Assembly: GCA_965205785.1 (NCBI GenBank)
Contig: OZ242188.1
Coordinates: 248,001 to 312,000, forward strand
Direction: 5' to 3'
DNA: 64,000 nucleotides
Source: BJGV01 sp965205785
GTDB taxonomy: Bacteria > Pseudomonadota > Gammaproteobacteria > Burkholderiales > Nitrosomonadaceae
Shown: positions 34,113-43,907 of the stretch, piece by piece
Position numbering within the stretch: position 1 is the first letter of the stretch
Layout: each line of letters begins with the position of its first letter
Made by a program: the position numbers and the translations under genes
The notes under the pieces: generated by a model
Told to the model about the DNA's origin: nothing
Databases searched by the model: none
Seen by the model: only the letters and a program-made list of their open reading frames with translations

Positions 34113-36668
34113 ATGTCTACCGGAACACCTTTCACCATAGTAGTTAATCCAAAGATTCCTAACCGTTTAGCACGGTTAGAAGAATTAGCTAACAATCTCT
34201 GGTACAGTTGGGACCGACCATCCCGCACCTTGTTTTCTAGGCTTAATCCAACATTATGGAAAGCTGTTGGACACAATCCAAAAGAATTTCTCAAACGGGT
34301 AGATGAATCTCTTTTACTAAAAGCGGCCGAAGATCAAGTATTCCTGGCAAACTATAATAGTATTCTATCGGCATACGATTCGTACCATTCAGAATTAATA
34401 AAAAATGGTAATACTGCTAACCTAGAACCTCATGACCAGGTAGCATATTTTTGTTTTGAATTTGGTTTTCATGAGAGCTTTCCCATATACTCTGGTGGGC
34501 TTGGTATTCTGGCTGGCGATCACTGCAAAGCAGCGAGTGATCTTCACCTACCATTTGTCGGAGTTGGCTTACTTTATCGTCAAGGTTATTTTTTTCAGAC
34601 TATTGACGAAGAGGGTACCCAGCAGGCTGCCTACACTCACTCAGATTTCGATAATTTCCCGGTAACCCCTGTATTACGTGAAGACGGTTCAGAAATACAT
34701 ATTGAATTAGAGTTACCTAAACGTAAGGTGTTGATAAAAGTTTGGCAGGCAATCCTGGGCAATGTGCGACTTTATTTACTTGATACTGATTTACAAGAAA
34801 ATTCTCCACAAGATCGCAACATTACTCATCAGCTTTATGGTGGCGATAAAACCATGCGTATTGAACAAGAAATAATTCTGGGCATTGGTGGAGTTCGTGC
34901 TTTACAGGAAGTGGGAGTGAAACCAACAGTCTGGCACATTAATGAGGGGCACGCGGCATTCATGATGCTGGAACGTATACGCAATCTGGTATTACAAGGA
35001 TTAGATTTTGAAAGTGCACATGAGGCAGTCGCAGTAAATACAGTATTCACGACCCATACTGCGGTACCAGCAGGGCATGATCACTTTAGTGAGGCTATGA
35101 TGGAAACATATTTCAAAGAGTTCTATCATGACCTCAAAATCACGTGTAAAGAATTCTTGAAATTAGGTCGCACTCCCAAGAATTTAGATTTCAATATGAC
35201 AGCCTTAGCAATTCGGGCGACTCGTTCACATAATGGTGTAAGCAAAATACATGGTGAGGTATCAGCAAATATTTGCCGTGGTCTATGGCCACAAATTGAA
35301 CCTGAAGAAAATCCACTTGAATACATAACTAATGGCGTACATGTACCAACCTTCTTAGCACAAGAGTGGTCTACCATGTTCGATCGCCATCTCGGCCAGG
35401 AGTGGCGTAATAGATTATGTGATACTGAATACTGGTCTCGTATCGATAAAATACCAGATCATTTATTTTGGAGTGTACGACAAACACTAAAATCAAGCAT
35501 GCTTTATGGTGTACGGGATAGGTTAACTACACAAAATTTAAGAAACAGAGGCTCAGAGACACACCTTGATCGGATGCTGAAATTTGCAGACCCTATCAGC
35601 CCTAATATTTTGACTATTGGTTTTGCACGTCGTTTTGCCACTTATAAACGCGCAACACTGATATTTGAAGACCTTGACAGACTACGAGAGATAATACTCA
35701 ACCAAGAACATCCGGTATTATTAATTTTTGCTGGGAAAGCACATCCGGTAGATCTTCCCGGACAGGACTTGATTCGACGGGTTAGTGAATTTACACGGTT
35801 ACCTGAGTTTGAAGGAAGAGTCTTATTGGTTGAAGGATATGATTTGCGCCTTGCAAGACGACTTGTAGCAGGTGTTGATGTATGGCTTAACAATCCGGTT
35901 TATCCGCTGGAAGCAAGCGGAACCTCTGGAATGAAAGCGGGGATCAACGGAGCAATTAACTTAAGCGTACTAGATGGCTGGTGGGGAGAAGGATACGATG
36001 GAAAAAATGGATGGGCAATAAAACCCGGACCAGAAGGTATGGACGCTACATTACGCGACAAGCAAGAAAGCAGGACACTATATGAAATTTTGCAAGACCA
36101 AGTGATCCCACTCTACTATAGTCATGACAAATTAGGTTACTCACCAGAATGGGTCAAGATGTTAAAACATTCTATGGCATCCCTATTACCTCGCTACAAT
36201 GCTACACGGATGGTAGGTGAATATGTAAATAATTTCTATTTGCCTGCAAGCAGGCAAGGTGCGCTCTACATAGAAAATAATTTTGATAATGCTAAAAAAA
36301 TTGCTTCCTGGAAAACAAAGGTAAGAAATGCCTGGAGCGGAGTTGCAATAAAACGCCTAGATAAACCATGTAAACGTATCAGTTTTGGTGATACATTAAA
36401 TTTTAAAGTTGCAGCAAAATTAAATGGTTTAAATCCCGATGATGTCGTTGTGGAACTAATGATTTGTCGCCGTGTTAAACATCCCCAACCATGCGATTTT
36501 CAGCACTATAGTTTCCAAACCTCGGGAACCGAAAAATCTGGAGAGCACTTTTTTGAACTAAATTTAGCACCAGATTTATGTGGAAAGCTTGAATGCCATA
36601 TACGCATGTATCCATGTCACCCGTTACTGACACACCAACTAGAAATGGGCATGATGTTATGGTTATAA
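34113..36668 (+). CDS. glgP: Alpha-glucan (glycogen) phosphorylase
   Basis: Releases glucose 1-phosphate from glycogen; GT35 family with pyridoxal phosphate. The N-terminal ~115 residues (ANNLWYSWDRPSRTLF) form the DUF3417 domain found in the alternative bacterial phosphorylase group. The lysine that binds PLP is in EASGTSGMKAGINGA near residue 605. Length 851 residues. AAGGAGAG precedes the ATG. It converges with glgA, and the other glycogen genes follow within 5 kb. Confidence 0.95.
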   Translation: MSTGTPFTIVVNPKIPNRLARLEELANNLWYSWDRPSRTLFSRLNPTLWKAVGHNPKEFLKRVDESLLLKAAEDQVFLANYNSILSAYDSYHSELIKNGNTANLEPHDQVAYFCFEFGFHESFPIYSGGLGILAGDHCKAASDLHLPFVGVGLLYRQGYFFQTIDEEGTQQAAYTHSDFDNFPVTPVLREDGSEIHIELELPKRKVLIKVWQAILGNVRLYLLDTDLQENSPQDRNITHQLYGGDKTMRIEQEIILGIGGVRALQEVGVKPTVWHINEGHAAFMMLERIRNLVLQGLDFESAHEAVAVNTVFTTHTAVPAGHDHFSEAMMETYFKEFYHDLKITCKEFLKLGRTPKNLDFNMTALAIRATRSHNGVSKIHGEVSANICRGLWPQIEPEENPLEYITNGVHVPTFLAQEWSTMFDRHLGQEWRNRLCDTEYWSRIDKIPDHLFWSVRQTLKSSMLYGVRDRLTTQNLRNRGSETHLDRMLKFADPISPNILTIGFARRFATYKRATLIFEDLDRLREIILNQEHPVLLIFAGKAHPVDLPGQDLIRRVSEFTRLPEFEGRVLLVEGYDLRLARRLVAGVDVWLNNPVYPLEASGTSGMKAGINGAINLSVLDGWWGEGYDGKNGWAIKPGPEGMDATLRDKQESRTLYEILQDQVIPLYYSHDKLGYSPEWVKMLKHSMASLLPRYNATRMVGEYVNNFYLPASRQGALYIENNFDNAKKIASWKTKVRNAWSGVAIKRLDKPCKRISFGDTLNFKVAAKLNGLNPDDVVVELMICRRVKHPQPCDFQHYSFQTSGTEKSGEHFFELNLAPDLCGKLECHIRMYPCHPLLTHQLEMGMMLWL

Positions 36669-36737
36669 AGTAACACTATATTGATAAATATTTATCAGCC
36701 CTCTCCTTTCTGTTCTCATCAAACCCGATGTGTTACT
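36669..36737. repeat. Nested inverted repeats between glgP and glgA
   Basis: A perfect 14-bp palindrome GATAAATATTTATC (36683-36696) lies inside a wider inverted repeat, AGTAACAC at 36669-36676 and GTGTTACT at 36730-36737. It sits between two convergent genes. There is no T-run typical of a terminator, though the stem could still help to stop transcription. Confidence 0.4.
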
Positions 36738-36744
36738 ACATTAA

Positions 36745-38238
36745 TTATCTGGATAAAATTGATAAGTAGATATCATAATAGGCTGCGGCACTAGGCTGCC
36801 AGCTGAAATCCTTTGACATACCGTTTCTTTGTAAACGACGCCATGTTTCTTTATTTTTATAAAGATCAATAACACGCTGAATGCCTGCAAGAAAACTATT
36901 GGAGTTCATTTCATTAAATAAAAAGCCGCTTGCACTTCCATCAGCAAGCGTTTCAGGTGTGCAATCAACCACCGTATCAATAAGGCCTCCGGTAGCATGT
37001 ACTAACGGTGGTGTTCCATAGCGTTGGCTGTACATTTGGTTCAAACCACATGGCTCAAATCGTGATGGCATTAAGAAACAATCAATACCGCCTTCAATTA
37101 AATGTGATAGTGCTTCATCAAAACCTATACGTACGGCAATTCTCCCAGGATAAGATCTTTCCAGTGCTGTCAATTCCTGGTCCAATTCTGTATCACCACT
37201 TCCCAGAACAATCAATTGTGCAGGTATGCTGGCAAGAAGTGGTGCTATTTGTAGCAATAGATCACACCCTTTCTGATATGTGTGACGACTCACCATACCA
37301 AATAATGGAATATCCAAATCAATTTCTAACCCCATAATTTTTTGTAATGCACATTTATTGATATTTTTGTTAGAAATTTCATGAATTGTATAATTCTGAA
37401 TAAGACTAGGGTCTGTTGCTGGATCCCACTCAGTAATATCTATTCCATTAATTATTCCACTTATATCTTTTTTACGACTTGCTAATAAACCCTGCAAACC
37501 AAAACCTAATGGAGCTTTCTGAATTTCCTTGGCATATGTTGGACTTACAGTGGCTATGTGATCAGAGTAATAAAGCCCTGCTTTAAGAAATGATAAATCA
37601 CCATAGTATTCAATGCCATTTATGTTAAAACTACTGGCAGGTAAATTTAATTGGGACAATGTACTTGGTGGAAACACACCTTGAAAAGCAAGATTATGTA
37701 TTGCCATCAATGAAACTGCTTTTCTTTTTTGATAAAAATGAAGGTATGCTGGTGTGAGACCACTTTGCCAATCATTACAATGAGCAACATTGGGATGCCA
37801 ATTAATTGGACTAGCTTCACTTGCTAAGATTGCACCAATTTTTGAAAGAAGGCCAAAACGCAACACATTATCATGCCAGTCCTTTCCTTCCATATCGGTA
37901 TATGGCCCACCATTGCGCTGATAAAGTTCTGGGCAATCAATAATATATATCCGAACACCCTTATCCTTATTTTTGCTTGCTGGTAATCTTGCTGACCATA
38001 AAACAAACGATGGAAAATTAGGAATTTTATGAATCCCCTGAATCTTACGCTTGTAGCGTAGTCCGGTAAGTACTTTTGGATAGCCAGGAATGAGAAGGCG
38101 GATATCTACACCCATTTCTTGGAGTGCAACAGGTAATGCCGCACTTACATCACCCAAACCACCGGTCTTAATCAGAGGATAGACTTCAGATGTAATAAAT
38201 AGAACACTTAGCTTTTCTCGTAATGGGTTGGATAGCAT
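36745..38238 (-). CDS. glgA: Glycogen synthase
   Basis: Adds glucose from ADP-glucose to glycogen; GT5 family. The ADP-glucose-binding IKTGGLGDVSAALP motif lies near residue 23, and the C-terminal RFEPCGLNQMYSQRYGTPPLVHATGGL segment holds the catalytic glutamate. Length 497 residues. It lies downstream of pgi on the minus strand (133 nt apart), probably cotranscribed, and converges with glgP. Confidence 0.96.
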   Translation of the reverse strand: MLSNPLREKLSVLFITSEVYPLIKTGGLGDVSAALPVALQEMGVDIRLLIPGYPKVLTGLRYKRKIQGIHKIPNFPSFVLWSARLPASKNKDKGVRIYIIDCPELYQRNGGPYTDMEGKDWHDNVLRFGLLSKIGAILASEASPINWHPNVAHCNDWQSGLTPAYLHFYQKRKAVSLMAIHNLAFQGVFPPSTLSQLNLPASSFNINGIEYYGDLSFLKAGLYYSDHIATVSPTYAKEIQKAPLGFGLQGLLASRKKDISGIINGIDITEWDPATDPSLIQNYTIHEISNKNINKCALQKIMGLEIDLDIPLFGMVSRHTYQKGCDLLLQIAPLLASIPAQLIVLGSGDTELDQELTALERSYPGRIAVRIGFDEALSHLIEGGIDCFLMPSRFEPCGLNQMYSQRYGTPPLVHATGGLIDTVVDCTPETLADGSASGFLFNEMNSNSFLAGIQRVIDLYKNKETWRRLQRNGMSKDFSWQPSAAAYYDIYLSILSR

Positions 38239-38371
38239 AAGGAAGTTATCTTATGTTTATTAATGTGGAAGTTTATTGAAAATAAAAGGTTTGTACTATT
38301 GGCCCATTAGGATCTTTTCCATAGAACAACTTGATGTACTAATTTCAGTATCTGTACCCTTAGAACAAATA

Positions 38372-40018
38372 TTAACGATTCTTCTTGAAATAGTTAATGA
38401 GGCCATTCGTAGAAGAATCATGAGAATTTATTTCTATATCATTACCCAGCTCATCAGAAATCTTTCCTGCAAGCTGCTTCCCAAGTTCTACCCCCCATTG
38501 ATCAAATGGGTTTGTATTCCAGATTACACTCTGCACAAATACCTTATGCTCATAAAGTGCAATAAGAGAACCTAATGTCTTAGGATTTAATTTCTTAAAT
38601 AGAATAGAAGTGGTAGGGCGCCCTCCAGGAAAAATTTTGTGCGGCATTACTCTCTTGAATGAATCTTTCACAGGATATGTTACAGATGAATCTATTTCAT
38701 ATTCAGCATAAATTTCACTCTTATTCTTGCCTCGCATCATTGCTTCAGTCTGGGCAAAAAAATTTGCTAGTAACAAGTTATGTTGATCATCCACTGGATT
38801 GTGACTGATACAAGGAGCTAGAAAGTCAGCTGGAATAATGTGCGTTCCTTGGTGTAGTAATTGATAGAAGGCATGCTGACCATTAGTGCCGGACTCCCCC
38901 CACACTATAGTTCCGGTACTATAATCCACCTCATTACCATTACGATCTATCCGTTTACCATTACTCTCCATCTCCAATTGTTGCAGGTATGCTGGAAATC
39001 GATGTAATGATTGGTCATAAGGTAAAACTGCGTGAGATCTAGCACCAAAAAAGTTAATTTGCCAGATTCCAATAAGTCCAAGTATAACGGGTAGATTCTT
39101 TTCCATAGGGGTAGAAATGAAATGCTGATCCATTTCTCTAGCGCCCTTAAGTAGCAAGTAAAAATTGTCCATGCCAATACTAAGTGCAATTGGCAATCCA
39201 ATAGCTGACCATAATGAGTACCTTCCTCCTACCCAATCCCAAAACTTAAACACATTGTCAGCACTGATGCCGAATTTCTCTACCTCTGCTAGATTTGTAG
39301 AGACTGCAATAAAATGACCAATAATATCTTGTTCGCTACCCCCTTTCGCTAAAAACCACTTACGTGCAGCTCGAGCATTAGTCATAGTTTCTTGTGTGGT
39401 AAAAGTCTTTGATGCAATAATAAATAGTGTGGTTGCCGGATTTAACTTTTTTAAAGTTGTCGATAGTTGAGTTCCATCAATATTGGAAATAAAATGAGAA
39501 GAAATATGGTCTGTGCTATAAGGTTTAAGCGCCTCTGTTACCATCACTGGCCCTAAATCTGAACCACCAATTCCAATATTTACAATATCAGTAAACGCTT
39601 GTCCTGAGTAACCCTTAAGCTCACCGTTCCTGATGGAATCCGAGAATTTCTCCATTCTTGTTAAGATTTGGCGAACATCAGGCATGATATCCACACCATC
39701 TAACTTCAATGGGTCTTCTCTTCTTAATGCGGTATGAAGAGCAGCACGGTTCTCCGAATAATTTATCCTCTCACCACAAAACATCTTTGATATCCAATCT
39801 TCTAAACCTTGCTGACGAGCAAGTGCCAACAACAAATTAATTGTATCCGAACTAATGGGATGTTTTGAATAATCCATTAAAATATCATTGAACTTTAATG
39901 AAAAGTTATTAAATCTTAGGGAGTCCCGTGCGAAAAGTTCGCGCAACTTCTGCTGCGCCATAACTGACTGGTGAGCCTGCAATGAAAGCCAAGCACTGGA
40001 TGTAATTAATGTAGACAT
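38372..40018 (-). CDS. pgi: Glucose-6-phosphate isomerase
   Basis: Interconverts glucose 6-phosphate and fructose 6-phosphate, linking gluconeogenesis to glycogen synthesis. The PGI signatures IGGSDLGPVMV and GRYSLWSAIGLPI are seen, as well as the catalytic GTNGQHAFYQLLHQG. Length 548 residues, normal for the long proteobacterial type. It sits between glgA and glgC, so the flux from sugar phosphate to ADP-glucose is encoded together. Confidence 0.97.
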   Translation of the reverse strand: MSTLITSSAWLSLQAHQSVMAQQKLRELFARDSLRFNNFSLKFNDILMDYSKHPISSDTINLLLALARQQGLEDWISKMFCGERINYSENRAALHTALRREDPLKLDGVDIMPDVRQILTRMEKFSDSIRNGELKGYSGQAFTDIVNIGIGGSDLGPVMVTEALKPYSTDHISSHFISNIDGTQLSTTLKKLNPATTLFIIASKTFTTQETMTNARAARKWFLAKGGSEQDIIGHFIAVSTNLAEVEKFGISADNVFKFWDWVGGRYSLWSAIGLPIALSIGMDNFYLLLKGAREMDQHFISTPMEKNLPVILGLIGIWQINFFGARSHAVLPYDQSLHRFPAYLQQLEMESNGKRIDRNGNEVDYSTGTIVWGESGTNGQHAFYQLLHQGTHIIPADFLAPCISHNPVDDQHNLLLANFFAQTEAMMRGKNKSEIYAEYEIDSSVTYPVKDSFKRVMPHKIFPGGRPTTSILFKKLNPKTLGSLIALYEHKVFVQSVIWNTNPFDQWGVELGKQLAGKISDELGNDIEINSHDSSTNGLINYFKKNR

Positions 40019-40409
40019 ATCTCTTCGTACGTATTGTGGATAATTATTCCGGTAGAATCACCTGTACCAGTAATACCAAATTCCCTTTTAAATACAAACA
40101 GGACTAATATAATGTCATTACTTAAGGTTTTAATCTTTTATGCTTTTATTTAACTTTGACTCGCCTAACTTTATAAGAGATAGATTATACCCTTCAGCCT
40201 TTCGTATCACTTATAATTCTGTCAATAAATATATACTACTGAATCAAATAATTTTTTCCACTAATAAAACCTTTTTATATACAAATAACGTACTTTAATA
40301 AAATAGTATATCTTCTCCGGAGCATATCTAAAAAAACCAGTTCTCAGATAATCACTACATAAGTATTACTTTGGAGTAAACTGATTAGGTATTAGTAAAT
40401 CAAAAAGGT
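40019..40409. other. Divergent promoter region between pgi and glgC
   Basis: About 390 nt, strongly AT-rich, no gene. It probably holds the promoters of pgi-glgA (left) and glgC (right). A TTGACT at 40156-40161 lacks a well-spaced -10 box. A short palindrome CTCCGGAG occurs at about 40315-40322. Nothing else recognisable. Confidence 0.55.
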
Positions 40410-40415
40410 ATGGTC

Positions 40416-41654
40416 ATGGATGATACAGAATGTATTCATACAAACACTTGCCCGATAAAAGATGAAGCAACCCCTTCTTTTCATAATCACCTTACTCGTA
40501 ATGCTATAGCACTGATCCTAGCAGGGGGACGTGGCAGACGTTTACATCAGTTAACTGACTGGCGAGCAAAGCCTGCTGTACCATTTGGGGGTAAATTTCG
40601 TATCATTGATTTCCCTCTTTCAAATTGCGTCAATTCAGGCATACGACGTATTGGAGTTGCGACCCAATACAAAGCACAAAGTTTAGTCAGACATATTCAG
40701 TACGGCTGGAGTTTTCTGGACGGACGATTTAAGGAATTCGTGGAACTTCTACCTGCACAGCAGATGACAGGAGAGTCCTGGTACCAGGGTACTGCCGATG
40801 CAGTGTTTCAGAATATTGATATCTTACGTCGACATAACCCTGAATATGTATTGATCTTAGGCGGTGATCATATCTATAAAATGGATTACAGCAAATTAAT
40901 AGCGGATCATGTTCAGAAATCTGCTGATATGACTGTAGCTTGCTTAACTATTCCAATAGAAGAAACAAGTGAATTTGGTATCATGGATATTAATAGTGAG
41001 TGGCGTATTACTGGTTTTACTGAGAAACCTAAACCAAAAGATGCTATACCTATTCCTGAGAAACCCGGATATGCGCTTGCTAGTATGGGTATATATGTGT
41101 TTAATGCATCGTTTCTTTTTGATCAATTAGTTCGTGATCATAATGAACCTGATTCATCTCATGATTTTGGCAAGGACCTGATCCCTTATCTGGTGCCTCA
41201 CCACCAAATATTTGCCCATCCCTTCCTTGATAGTTGCGTTAATATAGCTTCCTCCGGAGTACCATACTGGAGAGATGTAGGTACGCTAGACGCTTATTGG
41301 GAAGCCAATCTTGATCTCACAACAGTGACTCCAGATCTGAACCTATATGATGATAATTGGCCAATCTGGACGCACCAGGAACAGTTGCCCCCTGCTAAAT
41401 TTATACTTGAAAAAGAAAATCGGCTTGGGCAGGCCTTGAATTCAATGGTATCAGGAGGCTGTATTATCAGTGGTTCAACAGTACGTCGTTCTCTACTGTT
41501 TTCTAACGTACATGTACATAGCTATAGTAATATTGAAGACTCAGTAATACTTCCTAACGTAGATATTGGTCGAAATGTACATTTCAAGAAAGTGGTAGTA
41601 GACAAAAATTGTGTGATTCCTGATGGGCTAACTGCAGGACTTGATTTGGAATAA
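40416..41654 (+). CDS. glgC: Glucose-1-phosphate adenylyltransferase
   Basis: Makes ADP-glucose, the committed step of glycogen synthesis. The nucleotide-binding loop ALILAGGRGRRLHQLTD lies near residue 30, and KPAVPFGGKFRIIDFPLSNC follows. GTADAVFQN and the sugar-binding FTEKPKP are also present, followed by the C-terminal left-handed beta-helix. The ATG at 40416 is preferred because AAAAAGG is 7 nt upstream; the ATG at 40410 would be only 1 nt from it. 412 residues. Confidence 0.96.
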   Translation: MDDTECIHTNTCPIKDEATPSFHNHLTRNAIALILAGGRGRRLHQLTDWRAKPAVPFGGKFRIIDFPLSNCVNSGIRRIGVATQYKAQSLVRHIQYGWSFLDGRFKEFVELLPAQQMTGESWYQGTADAVFQNIDILRRHNPEYVLILGGDHIYKMDYSKLIADHVQKSADMTVACLTIPIEETSEFGIMDINSEWRITGFTEKPKPKDAIPIPEKPGYALASMGIYVFNASFLFDQLVRDHNEPDSSHDFGKDLIPYLVPHHQIFAHPFLDSCVNIASSGVPYWRDVGTLDAYWEANLDLTTVTPDLNLYDDNWPIWTHQEQLPPAKFILEKENRLGQALNSMVSGGCIISGSTVRRSLLFSNVHVHSYSNIEDSVILPNVDIGRNVHFKKVVVDKNCVIPDGLTAGLDLE

Positions 41655-41812
41655 GATCGGAAACGGTTTTATGTTACTAAAAATAGAATTACGCTCATTA
41701 CTCCGGAAATGTTAGGCCAGAGACTGCACTTTATTAAATGAATATATGGACCTGCGCTACCAAATTATCAGAATTCTATCAACAACCACAAACCAGCTAC
41801 AGTTAGAGAAAT

Positions 41813-42256
41813 CTAGTTCTCGTGACGTAAAATATTAGAAACAAGCGTATGAAAAAGCTGTTTTCTTGATACTTCACTGGGATTTGAATCTGCTGCATTA
41901 CAATTATTGTCAGTTATTTCATCGCAAAATTGACAGTATGTATGCCAGTCCTTATTGTAGTCAGGTATTTTCTCCTGCGGTACATCATATCTGAATTCTT
42001 CAATCACTTCCTGCATTGCAGGTAGCCTATCACGCAGATATACGCCTATTTCTTTGGGCCAGTTAACAGGTTCCGGATACAAACCTGATAATATTGAGTG
42101 AATAGATAAACGAAATTTGTTAGCAGCAACAGCACGACGCTTCCGGTTGTAGACTTCATATATTCCAGCACAAGTAATGGCCGCAGCAAGCAAAACAAAA
42201 GGCCATACCGGTACTTTTTCAAAATAACCTGATACTTGGTTAAGAAATACATCCAT
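41813..42256 (-). CDS. Unknown membrane-anchored protein
   Basis: A 147-residue protein I do not recognise. Residues about 17-37 (VWPFVLLAAAITCAGIYEVY) form a single transmembrane helix, followed by a basic stretch (NRKRRAVAANKFR). The remaining ~110 residues are soluble and acidic, with a WPKEIGVYLRDRLPAMQEVIEEF segment and a CQFCDEITDNNC cluster of three cysteines near residue 115. AGAGAA lies 8 nt before the ATG. It stands alone between glgC and aat. The cysteines could bind metal, but this is speculative. Confidence 0.62.
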   Translation of the reverse strand: MDVFLNQVSGYFEKVPVWPFVLLAAAITCAGIYEVYNRKRRAVAANKFRLSIHSILSGLYPEPVNWPKEIGVYLRDRLPAMQEVIEEFRYDVPQEKIPDYNKDWHTYCQFCDEITDNNCNAADSNPSEVSRKQLFHTLVSNILRHEN

Positions 42257-42437
42257 ATTGTTCTCTGATTAGTATTACTTTGAACTTTTCAAAAAAAACT
42301 ATAGTGTTATTTTCCTATAATTCTCTATTTTTTCTTCTATATTTTATTAAATTTTATACCGTGTAGCCAACATTAAACCAGAATTAGTAAAAATAAAGGT
42401 AAAATTAACAAATTATTACTTCTTATTTAAAGTCCGT

Positions 42438-43136
42438 ATGTCTTTCTGGCTAACGTCCCACTTAACTTTTCCCCCTTTAGATGATGCACTTGTTGAACCT
42501 AATGGTTTACTCGCTGCCGGCGGAGATCTTTCACCAGAACGTCTGATCAAAGCATATCGTTGCGGGATTTTCCCTTGGTTTAATGAGAATGAAACTATTT
42601 TATGGTGGAGTCCTGACCCACGAATGGTTTTGTTTCCCAATGAACTTAAAATCTCACATTCCTTAAATAAAATCTTAAAGAAAAGAAATTATGAAATCCG
42701 ATTTGATAGTTCCTTCAATGAGGTCATACAGGCATGTGCTGCCCCACGTAAAGGACAATCTGGGACATGGATTCATTCTGATATGATCTCAGCATATCTA
42801 ACATTACATGAAATGGGATTAGCTCATTCGGTAGAAACCTGGATTGACGGTGAGTTAAAAGGCGGTTTATATGGTATTTCTCAGGGGAAAATATTTTTTG
42901 GCGAATCAATGTTTTCCCAAATCGATAATGCATCCAAAGTTGCATTTGTACACTTGGTAAAGCAATTAGAGGAATGGAACTACAGCATGATCGATTGCCA
43001 AATGAGAACCGATCATCTTGCTTCATTTGGAGCGCGTGAAATTCCAAGGAATGAATTTAGTCATAAGCTAAAAGAATCTGTAGACTATCCAAACCAAATT
43101 GAAAAGTGGAGTTTTGAGAATGAACCTATTGAATAA
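42438..43136 (+). CDS. aat: Leucyl/phenylalanyl-tRNA-protein transferase
   Basis: Transfers Leu or Phe from tRNA to N-terminal Lys or Arg of proteins, marking them for ClpAP degradation (bacterial N-degron pathway). The hallmarks are GLLAAGGDLSPERLIKAYRCGIFPWF near residue 24, WWSPDPRMVL, and the GNAT-like FFGESMFSQIDNASKVAF. Length 232 residues. It overlaps bpt by 17 nt, so the two N-degron enzymes are translated together. Confidence 0.96.
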   Translation: MSFWLTSHLTFPPLDDALVEPNGLLAAGGDLSPERLIKAYRCGIFPWFNENETILWWSPDPRMVLFPNELKISHSLNKILKKRNYEIRFDSSFNEVIQACAAPRKGQSGTWIHSDMISAYLTLHEMGLAHSVETWIDGELKGGLYGISQGKIFFGESMFSQIDNASKVAFVHLVKQLEEWNYSMIDCQMRTDHLASFGAREIPRNEFSHKLKESVDYPNQIEKWSFENEPIE

Positions 43137-43860
43137 CTTCCCTTCATCAAAACTTCAGTTTTATACCACTTCATCATACCCTTGTAGTTACCTACAAGAT
43201 AAGCTTGCGCGCTCTCAGGTTGCAACTCCAGATCATCAAATTGATACAAATACCTACGGCAAACTGGTACAAACTGGTTTTCGTCGTAGCGGTACTTACA
43301 TTTATCGTCCATTTTGTGATCACTGTAGTGCCTGCGTCCCAGTACGTGTGGTCGTAGATAATTTTTCACCTAACCGTACTCAACGTCGCACCTGGAAAAA
43401 TCATCAATACATAATTGCCACACAAAGAGAATTATATTTTCACCCGGATCATTATGCTCTCTATTTACGTTATCAAACTAACCGCCATCGTGGTGGAGAA
43501 ATGGATCAGGATAATTGTGAACAGTACAAGAGTTTTTTGCTACAAAGTAACATTAATTCCAAGATGGTTGAATTTAATAAGAACGGCCAGTTATGCATGG
43601 TTAGTATCATTGACAAATTACCGGATGGAATATCCAGTGTTTATACATTCTTCGATCCCAATATTCAGGGAGCTAGTCTAGGTACCTATAGTATCCTTTG
43701 GCAAATACAACAATGCAGTACACTTGGACTACCCTATCTTTATCTGGGATACTGGATAAAAGCAAACAAAAAAATGGCATACAAAGCTAATTTTCAGCCT
43801 TTACAGGGCTTAGTCAGAAGAAAATGGAAAGAATTAGAGGCAGATGAAACGAAACAATAA
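43120..43860 (+). CDS. bpt: Bacterial leucyl-tRNA-protein transferase Bpt (ATE1-like)
   Basis: Adds leucine to N-terminal Asp or Glu, feeding them into the same degradation route as aat. The N-terminal cysteine-rich signature is FCDHCSACVPVRV near residue 65, and the GNAT core is near YLYLGYWIKANKKMAYKANF. The ATG at 43120 (MNLLNNFPS) is chosen; a frame from a TTG at 43099 has no support. 246 residues. The start lies inside the end of aat. Confidence 0.94.
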   Translation: MNLLNNFPSSKLQFYTTSSYPCSYLQDKLARSQVATPDHQIDTNTYGKLVQTGFRRSGTYIYRPFCDHCSACVPVRVVVDNFSPNRTQRRTWKNHQYIIATQRELYFHPDHYALYLRYQTNRHRGGEMDQDNCEQYKSFLLQSNINSKMVEFNKNGQLCMVSIIDKLPDGISSVYTFFDPNIQGASLGTYSILWQIQQCSTLGLPYLYLGYWIKANKKMAYKANFQPLQGLVRRKWKELEADETKQ

Positions 43861-43907
43861 ATCACATGTGACCTCCTGTAACTTGGGCTATTTATAACTA
43901 TAAAAAT

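Noticed and set aside
38276..38575. 99-codon plus-strand frame overlapping the pgi 3' end
   Set aside because: Antisense to pgi for most of its length, no ribosome site.
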